From NCBI RefSeq assembly GCF_029227915.1, contig NC_079880.1, positions 30,683,501 to 30,747,500 of the forward strand: 64,000 bases of DNA, read 5' to 3'. The position numbers were made by a program, and so were the translations under genes. The notes beneath the pieces are model-generated. The model was not told the origin of the DNA. It ran no database searches and worked only from the letters and a program-made list of their open reading frames with translations. Shown in pieces: positions 1 through 11,457 of this stretch (position 1 is its first letter; every line of letters starts with the position of its first letter). This stretch comes from Hydractinia symbiolongicarpus (lineage: Eukaryota > Cnidaria > Hydrozoa > Anthoathecata > Hydractiniidae).

Positions 1-660
1 TTTGATTTCGTATGGGGTTTTTTTTACTGTTTTTGTTTTTGCATCCATAATGTTTTTGAATGATGCAGGCGAAGTCCATGTTGTTTGGTGGATTGGTTTG
101 TGTTTAAGGAAGGTGTTAGTGATGCGTAGATTATGTGCATTACAAAATTCAATCATCTTCTCTCCGTCTTCATTCATTTTGTTTTTTGGATATTTTCCAA
201 CAATTTTATTTAGCTCGTCTTCTTTGGATTTCATTTTTGTTTTGGTCTGTCTTTTTGTAACTTTGTTGACCACAGATGTTAATGCGTCGTAGAATCTCTG
301 CGTTTCATCGGGTTTTTTTTTCTAGTTATTTTAGTTGTTTGGGCATATACACTGATGGTGTTGTTATTTATGTGCGTATGACGCATATCCTGTCGGAGAT
401 CGGTTCAAAGGTAATTTTGTTGTTATTTGGTCTCACTAAAATTCCAACGCCGGCAGAAGATTTCTTTTCGTTCCCCGAGTTATAGAGATGTAGAGTTTCG
501 CCAGTAGAAGATTTTAGTTCGAACATGCTGGTTGTCTTTATGTGCGTTTCTTGAAGCATCATTGCGGTTAAGTTAAAATGGATGAAATCATCGGCGATAT
601 TTATCTTTTTTACTGGATTCAGTAATCCTTGACAGTTAAATCCTTGACGTTTTTGTTGGC
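1..660 (-). pseudogene. LINE endonuclease-domain remnant (non-LTR retrotransposon), runs off left edge
   Basis: Reading the minus strand from about 660 down to 1 gives pieces of an apurinic-type endonuclease of a non-LTR retrotransposon. In order: a start resembling 'NCQGLLNP' (about 640-620), the 'MLQETHIK' segment near 560-535, 'GVGILVRP' near 445-425, 'RICVIRT' near 385-370, then after a frame change 'INNNTISVYAQT' (about 372-337), and near 105-65 the late motif 'THQTTWTSP-like' block (seen as HKPIHQTTWTSPAS). At least one frameshift at about 370 and another before 290 break the frame, so it cannot encode a working protein. In this family the domain nicks target DNA before reverse transcription. 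The element continues beyond the left edge, so its reverse transcriptase is not in view. The clade (RTE/CR1-like) is uncertain. Confidence 0.75.
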
Positions 661-1569
661 TTTTTTAACATTAGACGTCGGTTAGACGTCCGCCATCTTT
701 TGAAGCCATCTTATCTAACTATTGTATTCCTGAGCAATGTAATGACGTTAAAATCGGATTAAATCCGAAATAAGTTTAAAGGAAAACAACTGAATTTTAG
801 GTTTTAACAGTACGTAATTACGAATACTTTTTTGTCCAAAACTAATATTTTATAAAAATTTGATGATTAACTTATATAGGAGTGGAAGGTGGGTTTAAAG
901 TTGTTTCTATTTCAGCTTATTATTCTATCTGTGATAAAGTTAATTATTTTCATTTCTTACATCAAAGAGAATGATCTTTTTGACAGTCCTTGAGGTCAAT
1001 TTGAAATTTAGACAGATAGATAGATACTTACTACTTCTATCAGATAAAAAGATATACATATTAGCACAGGATTTTTTTATATTTTTTGCAAAATGTTGTC
1101 GAAACGTGACAAAAGTTTATTGTTGCTTGCACTGAGCAGCAGGTGAACTGATAATTAACATGTAACAATATATAGTTAGCCGATGCAGGATAATTAGATG
1201 CTACGCCTAGTATAATGAGCCGTTAAAAGCTTCTTTGTGTTCTTTACAGCTAACTGCGTCTTTTCCATGTTTTTTCTTGAAATCAGAATAGTTTTGTTGA
1301 TAATAATATAGACGACATATATATGTTAGCTACAGTAGCTACAGTAAAATTATATTTTTTTTTGCGAAGTCGTTTCTTGTTCTTTTCCTTGATTTTAATT
1401 GAAGCACAGCTTTATGTTGATCTATAAAAATATAGATGACTATGTGGAGATCGATAACGAAGAAAAGTGAAAATTTAAGTAAAAAGATATATATCGTATA
1501 AGTAGCTGTATAAGCGGCTAATTATACTGTACGTACCGTATATATAATTATTCTGCATAGATAAATAGA
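661..1569. other. Non-coding AT-rich stretch
   Basis: No convincing coding exon, RNA gene or mobile-element terminus seen. There are short AT-rich runs and a direct 'agctacagt' doublet near 1330. Confidence 0.4.
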
Positions 1570-1675
1570 ATGTCTGTATATTTTATATGGCTAGCCTTAC
1601 AAATCTTGTCTATTAATTCCAGGAAAGGCCATAGCTTAGATAGGGAGTCCTAGAGTATTTAATGCTCATTTTAAG
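1570..1675 (+). repeat. SINE-A tail fragment
   Basis: This block matches, in inverted orientation, the tail of the tRNA-headed SINE at 23733-24063. Shared pieces include 'atggctagcc' and the end block 'agtcctagagtatttaatgc' followed by 'tcattttaag'. The tRNA-like head is not recognisable here, so it is a 5'-truncated or decayed copy. Confidence 0.6.
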
Positions 1676-3359
1676 AAAAAAAATTATTGTGTGTGTACCC
1701 TTTTATGTTTCAACTTGTAGCATTCAATTTGTCAAACAGAACAATGACCAATCAGTTTCCTCAAAATGAAAACTTGCAACTAATCCAACTCCCCGAAAGA
1801 AATTCAAATTAGAGAATTTGAATCAAAAAAGAATAATAAACAATCAGTTGAATTCAATAAATCAATTTCAACAAAATAAATCCTGTATTGTCCACAGGTT
1901 TCAAAATCATGCATCGCCTGCTTAATATGTTACTTGTTTAACAAAGATATGAAAAGGCCTGATTAAATTTATATACATATTTATATGTATAATATACCTG
2001 TGCATCACGTCGGATGGATTTGTATCTTTGTATTAAATTCCCTTTTTAAATCAAAGAGGCAAAGAGAGGTTACAGGGACAATAATTAAACAACCTGGTTT
2101 TAATGCAGTTAATGGTAGAATTGTATTCTTGTTTCTTATTTTAAACGTATTTTTTTTAGACCATGTACAATCAGCTTTTTCAAAAAATTTTCAACACAAG
2201 AGTAAATTTTGAAGGCCTAAATACTGAAATATTCAAATGCTAATATGTATTTATTACTGAATTAATAAACAATGAACTACTTCATCATTCAAATTGAGCT
2301 CGTTTAGAAGTTATTATATTCGAATCGTCAAATAGCAATTAAAGTTTTAACTGTTATTTTAGAATACTTTGTACAGCTATGTAAAATTTTTATTTTTTAT
2401 TTATTGAGTTGTATTTTAACATTGAAGGTTAGTTACAAAATTAGTTGAGAATTGTGACACTCGTGATTTGTTTACCCCATAATTCTCCGTTTTCAAGGTC
2501 TACCTTAAATTTCAAAACCCTTTGGGCTAATGACAGAAATCTTAAAGCCGCAGGGCTTCTTGTTACAAGTAACAAAAGACCGAACTTGTTTAATACTGGA
2601 TAGGACATGTTGGGCGAAAAATTTCCTGTAGGTGAAAATAATAGTATATATACAGAGTAAACAAAAAAAATGCAAAAGTATCTCTCACTACCTTTTAAAA
2701 GCAATTTTACTTATTTCGTTCCATTTCGGCTTGATTTTGCCCCACGATAGTTTCAAATGGATAATATCAGTTGCTTTTAATGGGATCTCAATTTCGATTT
2801 TCTTCGTCTCCACACTGTGAACACAACCGTTACCCATCACAAACAACGTATGAATACTATGATTTCATGTTCACTGAAATATATATGCAACAAAAAATTT
2901 GGAATTTTGTTTATAAGAAGAACAAACGCAAAACAAAAGAAATTCTCCATCTGTTTTCACATTTTTAATATTGATGCTCAACATTCACAAACAGGGTTTA
3001 CGTAGAGAAATCTGTTTTCCAGATTAGGATGTAGTACAATTTTACGTAAAAGTTGAGCAGACTGGTGTTCGTGAAATTAACTCCTCGTGTTCTATTTTGT
3101 TCTAAATTGACGGTTTTTGATTGATTTTGATTTTTTGATAAAGAAAGGTTTTGCATTAAAACTTTGTATTTTTCCTCCAAAACATCAAACATAATGGTGA
3201 TATTACTTGCTGCCAAATATAGTTCAACTAAATATCGTTATGTACATGTGACGCATAAAACAATATTTCATGTTTTCCAACTCAAAAAGTGGTTGTCTCT
3301 TGGCTAAAATATAAATTTGATTTCCAACAAACCCTACTAGTTTACCTAAAGTTAGCCTG
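1676..3359. other. Non-coding AT-rich stretch
   Basis: A minus-strand open frame of 87 codons (2441-2704) and some shorter ones exist, but none shows a recognisable domain, splice context or codon pattern. Nothing else is supported. Confidence 0.35.
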
Positions 3360-3399
3360 CAAGACACTAAAAGTTAGCCTGCTAACTTTTAGTGTCTTG
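3360..3399. repeat. Perfect 19-bp inverted repeat (cruciform-capable)
   Basis: Arms 3360-3378 and 3381-3399 are exact reverse complements (caagacactaaaagttagc) separated by only 'ct'. A 13-bp piece of the inner arm, 'aaagttagcctgc', also occurs directly just upstream at 3348-3360. Probably a local foldback duplication. Confidence 0.9.
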
Positions 3400-4504
3400 T
3401 ATTCAAAGCTTCTTTCACATATGCTCACTGGCGAAACCGCGAAGTAATGATGTGTTATTTAACGCGTGCTCTCTGATTGAAGACATGTAATCCCTGTTCT
3501 AAAATCCATTTTAACACTCTATTCGATAAAGATCTTAAAATTTTGCCTAAATTCTGTCGATCTGCCACTATATAGACACACTACTAGAAGAGTGCTACTT
3601 ATTTTGTGTTTTTGTCTGCTAAAAGACCAGTAAAAAAATAAAAGTCAGCTCCCAGACACTGTCATAATTTTACAACATTCCCTTAAAATATACTTACACC
3701 ATCACAACAAGAAATTATGAAAACATTACCTACAACAATGCAATGCTAACGCGTTGAAAAAACAGAGTAAGCAGGATATTTCATTTTCAGAAGAGAAGAC
3801 GTGAAAAAAGCTACAAAACAGAGACGTGAGATTGCTAGAACACATATGCATAATTCATGTTGGACTGAAATCAAGTTTGGTGTGACTGCAATGTTAAATT
3901 ATTCAGATGTAATTTTTTGAAAAAGAAATTGCAGTTGGCAATTCTTCTTGTTGAGTGTTCTTGTTCATTTTATAAATAACACAAGGAAAATTATTGTTGT
4001 TAATGTTTGTTCGATGTTGAAACACAAACAACGTCAAATAATTTTCACAGTTAAAAAGGTAGACTAAAAAAAGTAAAGAAAAAAATTCCCTGCAACACGA
4101 TCACTTCCAGAAAAGAAGTGAAAAAGACGCTACTCCATCAAGCCTCCTTTCTTAATAAACCCCCTATACCCCCTCCGCCCCTCTATTATAACGTGGGTAT
4201 ATTTTTGACGCTAGTAACTGATCCAGCTACTGACTGACAACCATTCAACTCATTTCGAGCAGCAATATATTAAACTAGTTACTTGAAGCTACCATCTTGA
4301 TCTCAAAGCAAAGACAAACCACAAGAATTAGAATATAGAATGGCCTTTGACGCTGGGGAAAAAGCTATGAGAGTTCGTTCGAATCGTACAAATATTTCCT
4401 GCAGCTGCAGTGAGTATACCCTTGTTCACCTGTTAACACAAAGTTATAAAATTTTTACGTGGGAATTAAAAAAAGCTGTGACGCAACCACTTTTAACAAA
4501 CAGA
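3400..4504. other. Non-coding stretch
   Basis: No gene supported. A pyrimidine-rich run of C-rich triplets lies near 4140-4190. An open frame starts at 4340 but owes part of its length to the 48-bp repeat described next. Confidence 0.35.
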
Positions 4505-4656
4505 AATACGGGTATTGTTACAGAGAAGCTAGTCGATAATATGTATCGCATAAATACGGGTATTGTTACAGAGATACTAGTCGATAAAATGTATCGCATA
4601 AATACGGGTATTGTTACAGAGATACTAGTCGATAAAATGTATCGCATAAATACGGG
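4505..4656 (+). repeat. 48-bp tandem repeat, 3.2 copies, open on both strands
   Basis: Units at 4505-4552, 4553-4600, 4601-4648 and a partial at 4649-4656. The period is 48, a multiple of three, so each unit reads as a 16-residue peptide (starting NTGIVTE on the plus strand) inside an open frame of 142 codons at 4340-4768. The minus strand is open too (4444-4725). Copies 2 and 3 are identical, and copy 1 differs at a few bases. I do not recognise a protein family, and the flanking reading frame looks random, so a gene is not claimed. Confidence 0.85.
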
Positions 4657-4768
4657 TTTTAATGATACAAAGATTTCATGTTTGAAGAATTTTGTATTAA
4701 ATTCTTTTATATTAAAGAAGATCACTCCGGTTTTGTTTTGTTTTATTAAAGATATTTTTAATTGGTAA

Positions 4769-5636
4769 GGTTGCCAATTGATTGAAGCCTTTCTAATAAG
4801 CCTTCAAAAACTCCAACTTAAAATCATTTCTGATAAATTAACCCATACATGCGTTATACTATAAAATGCAGATAAGGAGGAAATTACACAATACAAGGAA
4901 CGGCCCCCGCTGTTACAAATCTACAAAGCGATTTTTTATGTGGTTCACACATTAACGCAAGCGTTTCTTGCTAAATATAGTGTCCCGATCGATAGCCACA
5001 ACAGAAATTTTCTGGTTTCGTATCAATGAACTAACGTAATTAGAGCGTTAACCCAAAAACAAGCAGAAAAATACTACGAGCTAATTTTGAGCGGTAGTTT
5101 TGGTGATGCAGACCATGGCACTAGTCTAGCATCAAAGGAAACGAAAGTTAAAATACAAGAACAACAAAACAACAACATAATAAAAACTTTTCCCAATATA
5201 ACTTTCAATTCCATTGGCGTTACTTCTTTTCATAATTATTTTTATAATTTTTGTGGATACGTATACACAAATATTATTATTGGTAATATATATCTGCAAC
5301 AATGTTGTTCTGGATTTTATTTGACATTTGCAATCTGCCACGACCATCTGTAATTGTTGATTTACAAATATTCTATAAAACTATTGTTCTCCGTTTTTTA
5401 CAATTATTTTTCTTATCACAATTTTTTTTTTGGCTTAGTTGTAGATTTTATATTTCTTTTCTTTTTATTAGACTTTTAACAATACAAATAAAAAGGATTA
5501 TATATTTTCAGTCACATCTGTACTTGGGATTTGAGACGAACTTTGTGTTATAACAAACAATAAAAGAACATAATTCTTTTAATAGTGAAAAATTAGAATG
5601 AGATTTCATTCCTTACTTCACGGAATTCCGTGATAA
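4769..5636. other. Non-coding AT-rich stretch
   Basis: Several short open frames on both strands (for example 5087-5353 and 5302-5553) are hydrophobic by AT-rich composition only. No supported feature. Confidence 0.35.
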
Positions 5637-5692
5637 GCAATTAAACGCCCCTCCTAAATGATAGGTCACGTTTGAATAAATGTCCGAAGGAA
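5637..5692. repeat. Fragment resembling the 'aaacgcccc' MITE family
   Basis: The segment contains 'aattaaacgcccctcc', then 'aaatgat' and 'gaataaatg', a word pattern shared with the inverted-repeat element at 26558-27106. It is short and could be chance similarity. Confidence 0.3.
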
Positions 5693-6998
5693 AATCTTAG
5701 TCCAATAAAATCGGGGTGAAAACATATCCTATTTTCTTCGAAGTAATTGCTAAAACTGAACAAACACGTAGAATGTTATTTATTTAAAGTATGATTTTAA
5801 ATATGTCAGAATTGTAAGTGAGGATTTCAAATAAGACAAAGCTGTGGTAGACCAAACAAACTCTTTGGTGAATGTCTATTGCCAGCATGAAAATTTTATG
5901 TTAACTGATAAAACTTCTTAACTTTTTGAATTATTGCATTCAAATATTTTGTTGCTACGTGCACGTAACATAAATGTTTTATACCTCTTGCAGAGATTTA
6001 ACGACAGTTACGTGCACTGGGTGGGAATATGGGAAAGAAATAACGAACGAAAGTGTTCAGTGTGACACTAAAACATCCAGAAATGATGTAATCCCGTCCA
6101 AATCGACCTATAGACATTAAATATAATATATTAGTAAAAGTAAAACGAAATAAACAATATTTAAGATTTGCGCTGCTTATTTCGTATAAAAAGCGGGAAC
6201 ATCCATTGTGGAAACATGAAACGCTAACAACAACGCACTTGCAAATGCTGATTGCTGATGGTAGAAATTTTTAGCTAATATATTTCAATGGACGTGTCAG
6301 TAAACAATGCGAGTGGTTGAAACGATTTCGACTTTCACATTGACCAAACGATAGGGTTTGTCAGCCAACAATGTTTCAGGAAATACCTTTTTCTTCAAAG
6401 TTCGATTTTTAAGTGATATCAAGTCTAGAAACAACTATTCGATTCGCATTGCTTTTCTTGACTTTGATTTGTTTTTCTTCTCATGACTTTGGTTTGCGTT
6501 ACTTTATTTCGTTTTGCTTTGGTATTCATCGCATGATATTGCACGGTTAAAAAAATATCATTTCATTTTTTTAACAAACCATTATACTGCTAATTGACTT
6601 GTTACTGTTTTATTTTGTTCTTTATAATTTTTTATTTTTTATTAAAAATTAGTTATTTTAATAACTATAGAAATAAAACATAAAACATAACGCTTAGAAA
6701 GTTTTATTGATCAGTTTTTTTAGTAATATTCCGTTCATAGTGGCATATATAAACAATATAATTAAATTTATTATAATATAAATAACGAAGATTCCAGAAA
6801 TAAAATGAAAGACGAGGCAGACAATTAAGTGAACAAAAACAATATATAAACTCATTGTAATACACTTTTAAGTTAGTCGAAAATAGACATGCTTTTGGAA
6901 ACAGACGTAAATGCTCGTTCGCAAACTATGATCCACGGTACAGAAGATAATTCATCTTTCTATACGATTTAAATTTTCAACGTCTTAAAGATATAATT
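5693..6998. other. Non-coding stretch upstream of receptor gene
   Basis: No coding exon recognised. It should include the promoter and 5' leader of the receptor gene at 6999, but no clear TATA box or initiator can be singled out in the AT-rich sequence. Confidence 0.35.
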
Positions 6999-7889
6999 AT
7001 GGAAAACATGACTATTATGAGATACAACAGTTTCGTTTTATCATCTCGAGGACGACCAACAGATTCTGCTTTGATTCCATGGGCAGCAACATCAACCTTT
7101 TTATCTTTGTCGATTCTAACAGTCAATTTATTGTTTTTATCCTGTCTACAAGTAACACATCAGACAAAAACAAAACCTCAGAAGTTATTTCTACTATTAA
7201 GTAGCGCTGATTTGTTAGTTGGTATATCTGCTTTACCATCATACATATTTCTCGTTACTGTTTGGCAACTGGAAATACTGTTTGTGATATCCTATTGTTG
7301 TCTAATCATACCGACAACTCTATCAGCAAGTGTAACGTTTGTAATGGCTATAGATATGTATATAAAAGCAGTATATAATTACAACATTACACTAAAACGT
7401 TTAGTGGTGCCGGTATTAATCATGGTGTTATTACTGGCACTGCCACAGATCGTTAAACCAATGCTCGTGAGGCTTCCTGATAATATATATTTAGATACAT
7501 ATTTGGATTTGCTTTTTATCGGTGTTTCTATAGCTGGCATAGCGGCTATTACTGTAGCTTACACTCGTCTGATGTATTTTGTTCACAAGCAGTCAATATC
7601 AGTCAGGGATCGGCAACATACAGGAAGAAACCAGGTTCATTACAGTAAACGTTTAATCCGGACAGTGAGTTATTTGCTGATTTCGCAGGTGTCTTGTTAC
7701 TCAGTTTATATTGCAATACGGCTTACACTGACAGCGTTTGAAGAGATTAAGCAAGATAAGTTGTCGAATGCATCATTCGGGATGGTGATAGTGTTGTGCA
7801 GCAATTCATTCACAAGTACTTCTATATGCATTTGGAGAAATAAAGAAGTCAAATCCCTTATCAGAAGGAAATTATTAAGAAAACTTTAA
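6999..7889 (+). CDS. Orphan seven-transmembrane receptor (rhodopsin-like GPCR), intronless
   Basis: A single 296-codon frame with seven hydrophobic segments at roughly residues 26-50, 61-86, 92-120, 134-153, 168-195, 218-244 and 258-279. It likely acts at the plasma membrane as a G-protein-coupled receptor; the ligand is unknown. Family marks: Asn43 in helix 1, 'SSADLLVG' in helix 2 with the conserved Asp71, Trp89 in the first outer loop, Pro149 in helix 4 and a short basic tail. Departures: the DRY motif at the end of helix 3 is Asp119-Met-Tyr, and the NPxxY of helix 7 is Asn269-Ser-Phe. The usual Cys at the top of helix 3 is not obvious. An Asn-x-Thr/Ser site at residue 3 fits an outside N-terminus. 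I took the first Met; the Met at codon 7 is an alternative start. An AATAAA lies 44 bp after the stop. Intronless receptor genes of this kind are common in cnidarians. Confidence 0.8.
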   Translation: MENMTIMRYNSFVLSSRGRPTDSALIPWAATSTFLSLSILTVNLLFLSCLQVTHQTKTKPQKLFLLLSSADLLVGISALPSYIFLVTVWQLEILFVISYCCLIIPTTLSASVTFVMAIDMYIKAVYNYNITLKRLVVPVLIMVLLLALPQIVKPMLVRLPDNIYLDTYLDLLFIGVSIAGIAAITVAYTRLMYFVHKQSISVRDRQHTGRNQVHYSKRLIRTVSYLLISQVSCYSVYIAIRLTLTAFEEIKQDKLSNASFGMVIVLCSNSFTSTSICIWRNKEVKSLIRRKLLRKL

Positions 7890-7932
7890 AGATTCTTTTG
7901 TATATTTTGAAGTGGCATGTGTTTTTTTCTCC

Positions 7933-7938
7933 AATAAA
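7933..7938 (+). promoter_or_regulatory. Polyadenylation signal AATAAA
   Basis: Canonical hexamer 44 bp downstream of the receptor stop codon, in a T-rich context. Confidence 0.55.
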
Positions 7939-7939
7939 T

Positions 7940-9028
7940 TCTTTATCTAATAATCTTCTAATAATGATTTTGATAGATGCAGATTCGACACACCGCGTCT
8001 AAAATCAACCTCCTCTGTGGGAAAGGATAGTTTGCTTGTGTGAGTTTTACGTTCATCAGCCGTGTGATTTTTCATGTTTGTTTTAGTTTTCCTGCAGGCC
8101 AGTATTAAGTATTAAAGAGTCAAGCTTCGTTCAAAAGGTTGAAATGCAAGGTTTTATTTGGCACTAGAATTACAAATGATCCTTAACTTGTAATTGACAA
8201 GAAAGAGAATATGTGAATACAATATTTTGATACCCACACGTTGCCATTGTTGGTCTATCTGAAACTGAAAAATGCTAGATTTATTAAAACAATGTTGATC
8301 TCGGCTTCGGTACTATGTTTGGTTTGGAAATGGCGAGAAATTAGTTAGCTCACGCGTTTCTAAAGTTCAGAATCTTTCAAGAACATATATAGCTGATTTC
8401 AGTCTAGTAAGGTGATTACATTTAAGTAGGGTTTTCGCGAGTATTTTTAACGTAGAAATGATCGACTTTTAAACACGAAAAAATCACACAAGATTCGAAC
8501 AGCACTAAGTATGACGTTGTAACACAGACCGATACATTGGCTATACAGGGTATAACTGAGTTTAAAATTTGACAGAAACCTTGCTCTCTATTCGGGTAAA
8601 TTTTCGCATCTTAAAGTCAATCGAAGGATTGCGAAAGTTTTGCTCTAAAACTCACCCATGCTAAACTGATGAAAAGACGGTGACAGTTAAGTAACAGTTG
8701 TTAGGTTCAAAGTGATACAAAAGTGACGATGAATATTACACATGAAATTTTTTACTGAGCAAACAAGTTACAAAATTGTTTCACAACAAAACATCGTCTC
8801 TTTTTATTATTTTTTTATGCTAGCGTTAATAATTACTTTGTAAGCTTCGCAAACGAACCTACTACACGACTTGTTGAAATATGATGTGAACACGCAGGTC
8901 ATTTATTTGAATGAAGTGTATAGGTGCAATACATGTATTACTTTCGATCTCAAGATAATATGCATTATCTACAGAAAACCTATACACCTTACCTGCCATA
9001 TACAGACGCGTTTAGCGTAATATTATAT
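7940..9028. other. Non-coding stretch
   Basis: No gene or repeat family recognised. Confidence 0.35.
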
Positions 9029-10596
9029 ACTAGCTGTTTCCCTTGGAAGAATCCACTGTATTTATTATTTAATTCATATATCAGATATACGTCCATCAAA
9101 AAACAAACAATACAGCAGTGCGCATCTTACCTTTGCATTATTATTTAAATGACCAAAAAAATGAAGGTGTCTAACAACTGCAGTATATATGTCACATTTA
9201 CAATCTAAATCTACTAAAATTAATTGCTCTGACCATCTGACAAATGCGAAATTTATTCGGAAAGAAGTTTACCAAAGCATTTCAAAATACATCTCACCCA
9301 TAAAATTTAAATCACTCAAAATGTCACATACAAAAAAAAGCTGATCAATGTCAAAGACAAATCTCTCTCAATGTATATGGTAAAATCAGTTAATTTATTG
9401 CAAACCCTGCCAAAGGTTGACACAAAATGTGAAAAATAAACAATAAATTGTGCCTCTGGCAGAAATTTTTTATCTAAGATGTAAAAAACTGAATTGCAAG
9501 GATAAATTACAATGCAATAAAACGTTTTTTGATATATTGCATACGGTCCTTCCTCACCAAACTTTTACAAAATGTAAAAAAAAGGTTTTAAACCCGAAAT
9601 TAATAAAAATCAGTCCTTTTAGCAACTTGCATGCTGTTTTACCATCAGTAAAGTCTAACACAAAATTTCAAATCTCATATAGTATTCTGTCATAAATTTT
9701 TACATAAAATATATATAAAAAAATAACAGCTTGTATGGTGTGAAACTGGAGTCATAATGAGTCATGTTAAAATAACAACAATCAATCTAACAGTTTATTT
9801 TATGTCAAATTTTGTACCAAATTTGCAACACAAAATACAAATTCTAAATAATCCTAAATTCTCTTGTCCATTGCATATCCTCGGTCTCCCACAAAAGTTT
9901 ATCTTGTAAAGGATAAGAGGTTAACAACAAAGTTTGCAAAATTTTATTATTTTGGTATATATATATCTATTGCGTATGTCCTCTAAAACAATATTTTAAT
10001 CCAAAATGCAAAAGAAAAACAGCTTGCAACGATAATCAGTTATTTCGCTGATATTGCATACACTCTTTCCTCACAAAAGCTTCACAAAGTGTAAAAAAAG
10101 GAATGGTTGTAGGGAGTACATCGGATTCAACAAAAGTCAGTTCTTTTGACATTTTGTATGTTGTCCTTACCCATTAAATCTTACACAAAATTTCAAAAAA
10201 CTACGATTTGGAACGCATCAAAAATTTAATGAAGTAGGATCAGTCATTTCGGTATGTTGCTTCAGTAAGAATTTCTACAAAATATAGAAAAAGCAGCAGC
10301 TATTGCCCTTCCTCGCAAAATAACATAAAATGTCAAATAAAAGTTTCAGTTATAACATCTAAAACAACAAAGATCGGTTCTATCAGTATATGTCATGCCA
10401 TTGTCTTCAACAATGTTCACCCTAAAGTTTTATAAGCCACTGCTTGTAAATTAAAAACAACTTATCAGGTATTTTGGTCTATTTCATACCATCCTGTCCC
10501 AAAGAATTTATATAAAATGTGGAAATTGAGTGGTAAAACAGAAATTTAAAAATTTCTATTTCTTTATATGCATATTGTATATGCCTTCTACAACAA
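9029..10596 (-). repeat. Non-coding dispersed repeat, left copy (inverted relative to 58940-60788)
   Basis: The stretch is the reverse complement, with divergence, of 59205-60788. Matching landmarks: the terminus 'actagctgtttccc' followed by 'ttggaagaatccactgta' at 9029 (mirrored at 60788), 'atgtccatcaaaaaacaaac' near 9090, 'ctctgaccatctgacaaatg' near 9228, and 'ccttctacaaca' at about 10583. No open frame is conserved. Internal motifs of the type 'gaggaaggaccgtatgcaat' recur about every 80-110 bp, so the element is itself built of degenerate tandem units. It is cut at about 10596, close to the start of the CFAP299 exon-1 array. Class unknown; a large non-autonomous element or a satellite-like piece. 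Confidence 0.75.
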
Positions 10597-10657
10597 TAAG
10601 AAGCGACGGGCACGGCTGTACACCCTTCCAATGTTTTGTGTGTTTTTTTAGTACACT

Positions 10658-11300
10658 GTTAAGGCAGGAGGAGTTATCCTTAGAAAAAAATGGCCAAATA
10701 TTAAGAACTGTCTTTTATCTATTTTTAAACACCAATTTTATCTTAGAATACAGCGGAAAAGTAGTGCTAATGATAAATTTCAGTTCATATTTTACAATCC
10801 GGTAAACAAGCGCCCATAGCAACCATGTTCAACGACCTCAAGTATCTTTTCAACCACTTTACTTGTATTTAACGCCTTTTAATCATGGCATTTCTGAAAG
10901 ACTTATCACAAGGTCTTATGCTTAGAAATGCTAAATTAATTAAACCACTAGTACTCAGTGCTCTGAAAGTTGAACTCCGAAAATGTTTGGACTTTGCGTT
11001 ATTTTTCTGAGTAATTACCAGTTTCGACCTGCTTTAGTCTTATTCTCCTTCTAGAAGTTCTGCTTCAATGACGCTTGAGAAAAACGCTTAAAGCCGCACA
11101 CGCTATTTAGCTATTTCGTTTGGCGTTGAGTTATGAAATGTCATATTTGTGAGACATCAGCAATTTTTTAAGAGTTCCAGAGACCTCCGAACATAAATTT
11201 CACTGAGGTAAAGTTGTTGAACGAAACGTTCCGTTTTTACTGAGCAAATATACTTAGTTTGCCATACCACAATTGATTGAGAAAACGAAGAGAAGTTGAT
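10658..11300. repeat. Decayed relative of the TTAA element at 36747, copy 1 of 4
   Basis: Resembles the interior of the element at 36747-37690: 'aagaactgtcttttatct' then 'ttttatcttagaatac', a G-rich 'cggaaaagtagt' block and, further on, 'gcgttgag' plus 'aaatgtcatattt'. The edge is changed ('ggaggagttatccttag' rather than 'ggttcccctag'). Equivalent segments start near 13751, 16857 and 19950. It yields a 72-codon chance frame in copies 2-4. Confidence 0.55.
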
Positions 11301-11457
11301 CTATTTCACATTTCCGATTCAATTATTATATTGGCGTTTTTTCTCCAACTCGTTTTTCGCGAAGCATTGTTTGATGGTGTTTTCGGATCTTTTAGAACCT
11401 GGATCAAAAATTCTGATATACACAAACGTTTTTTAAACTTTTAGCCAAAACACAGTC

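Noticed and set aside
2441-2704. 87-codon minus-strand frame as a gene
   Set aside because: No domain, splice site or promoter support; length is within chance for AT-rich DNA.
4505-4656. CRISPR-like repeat array
   Set aside because: The units are directly contiguous with no unique spacers, and the context is eukaryotic.
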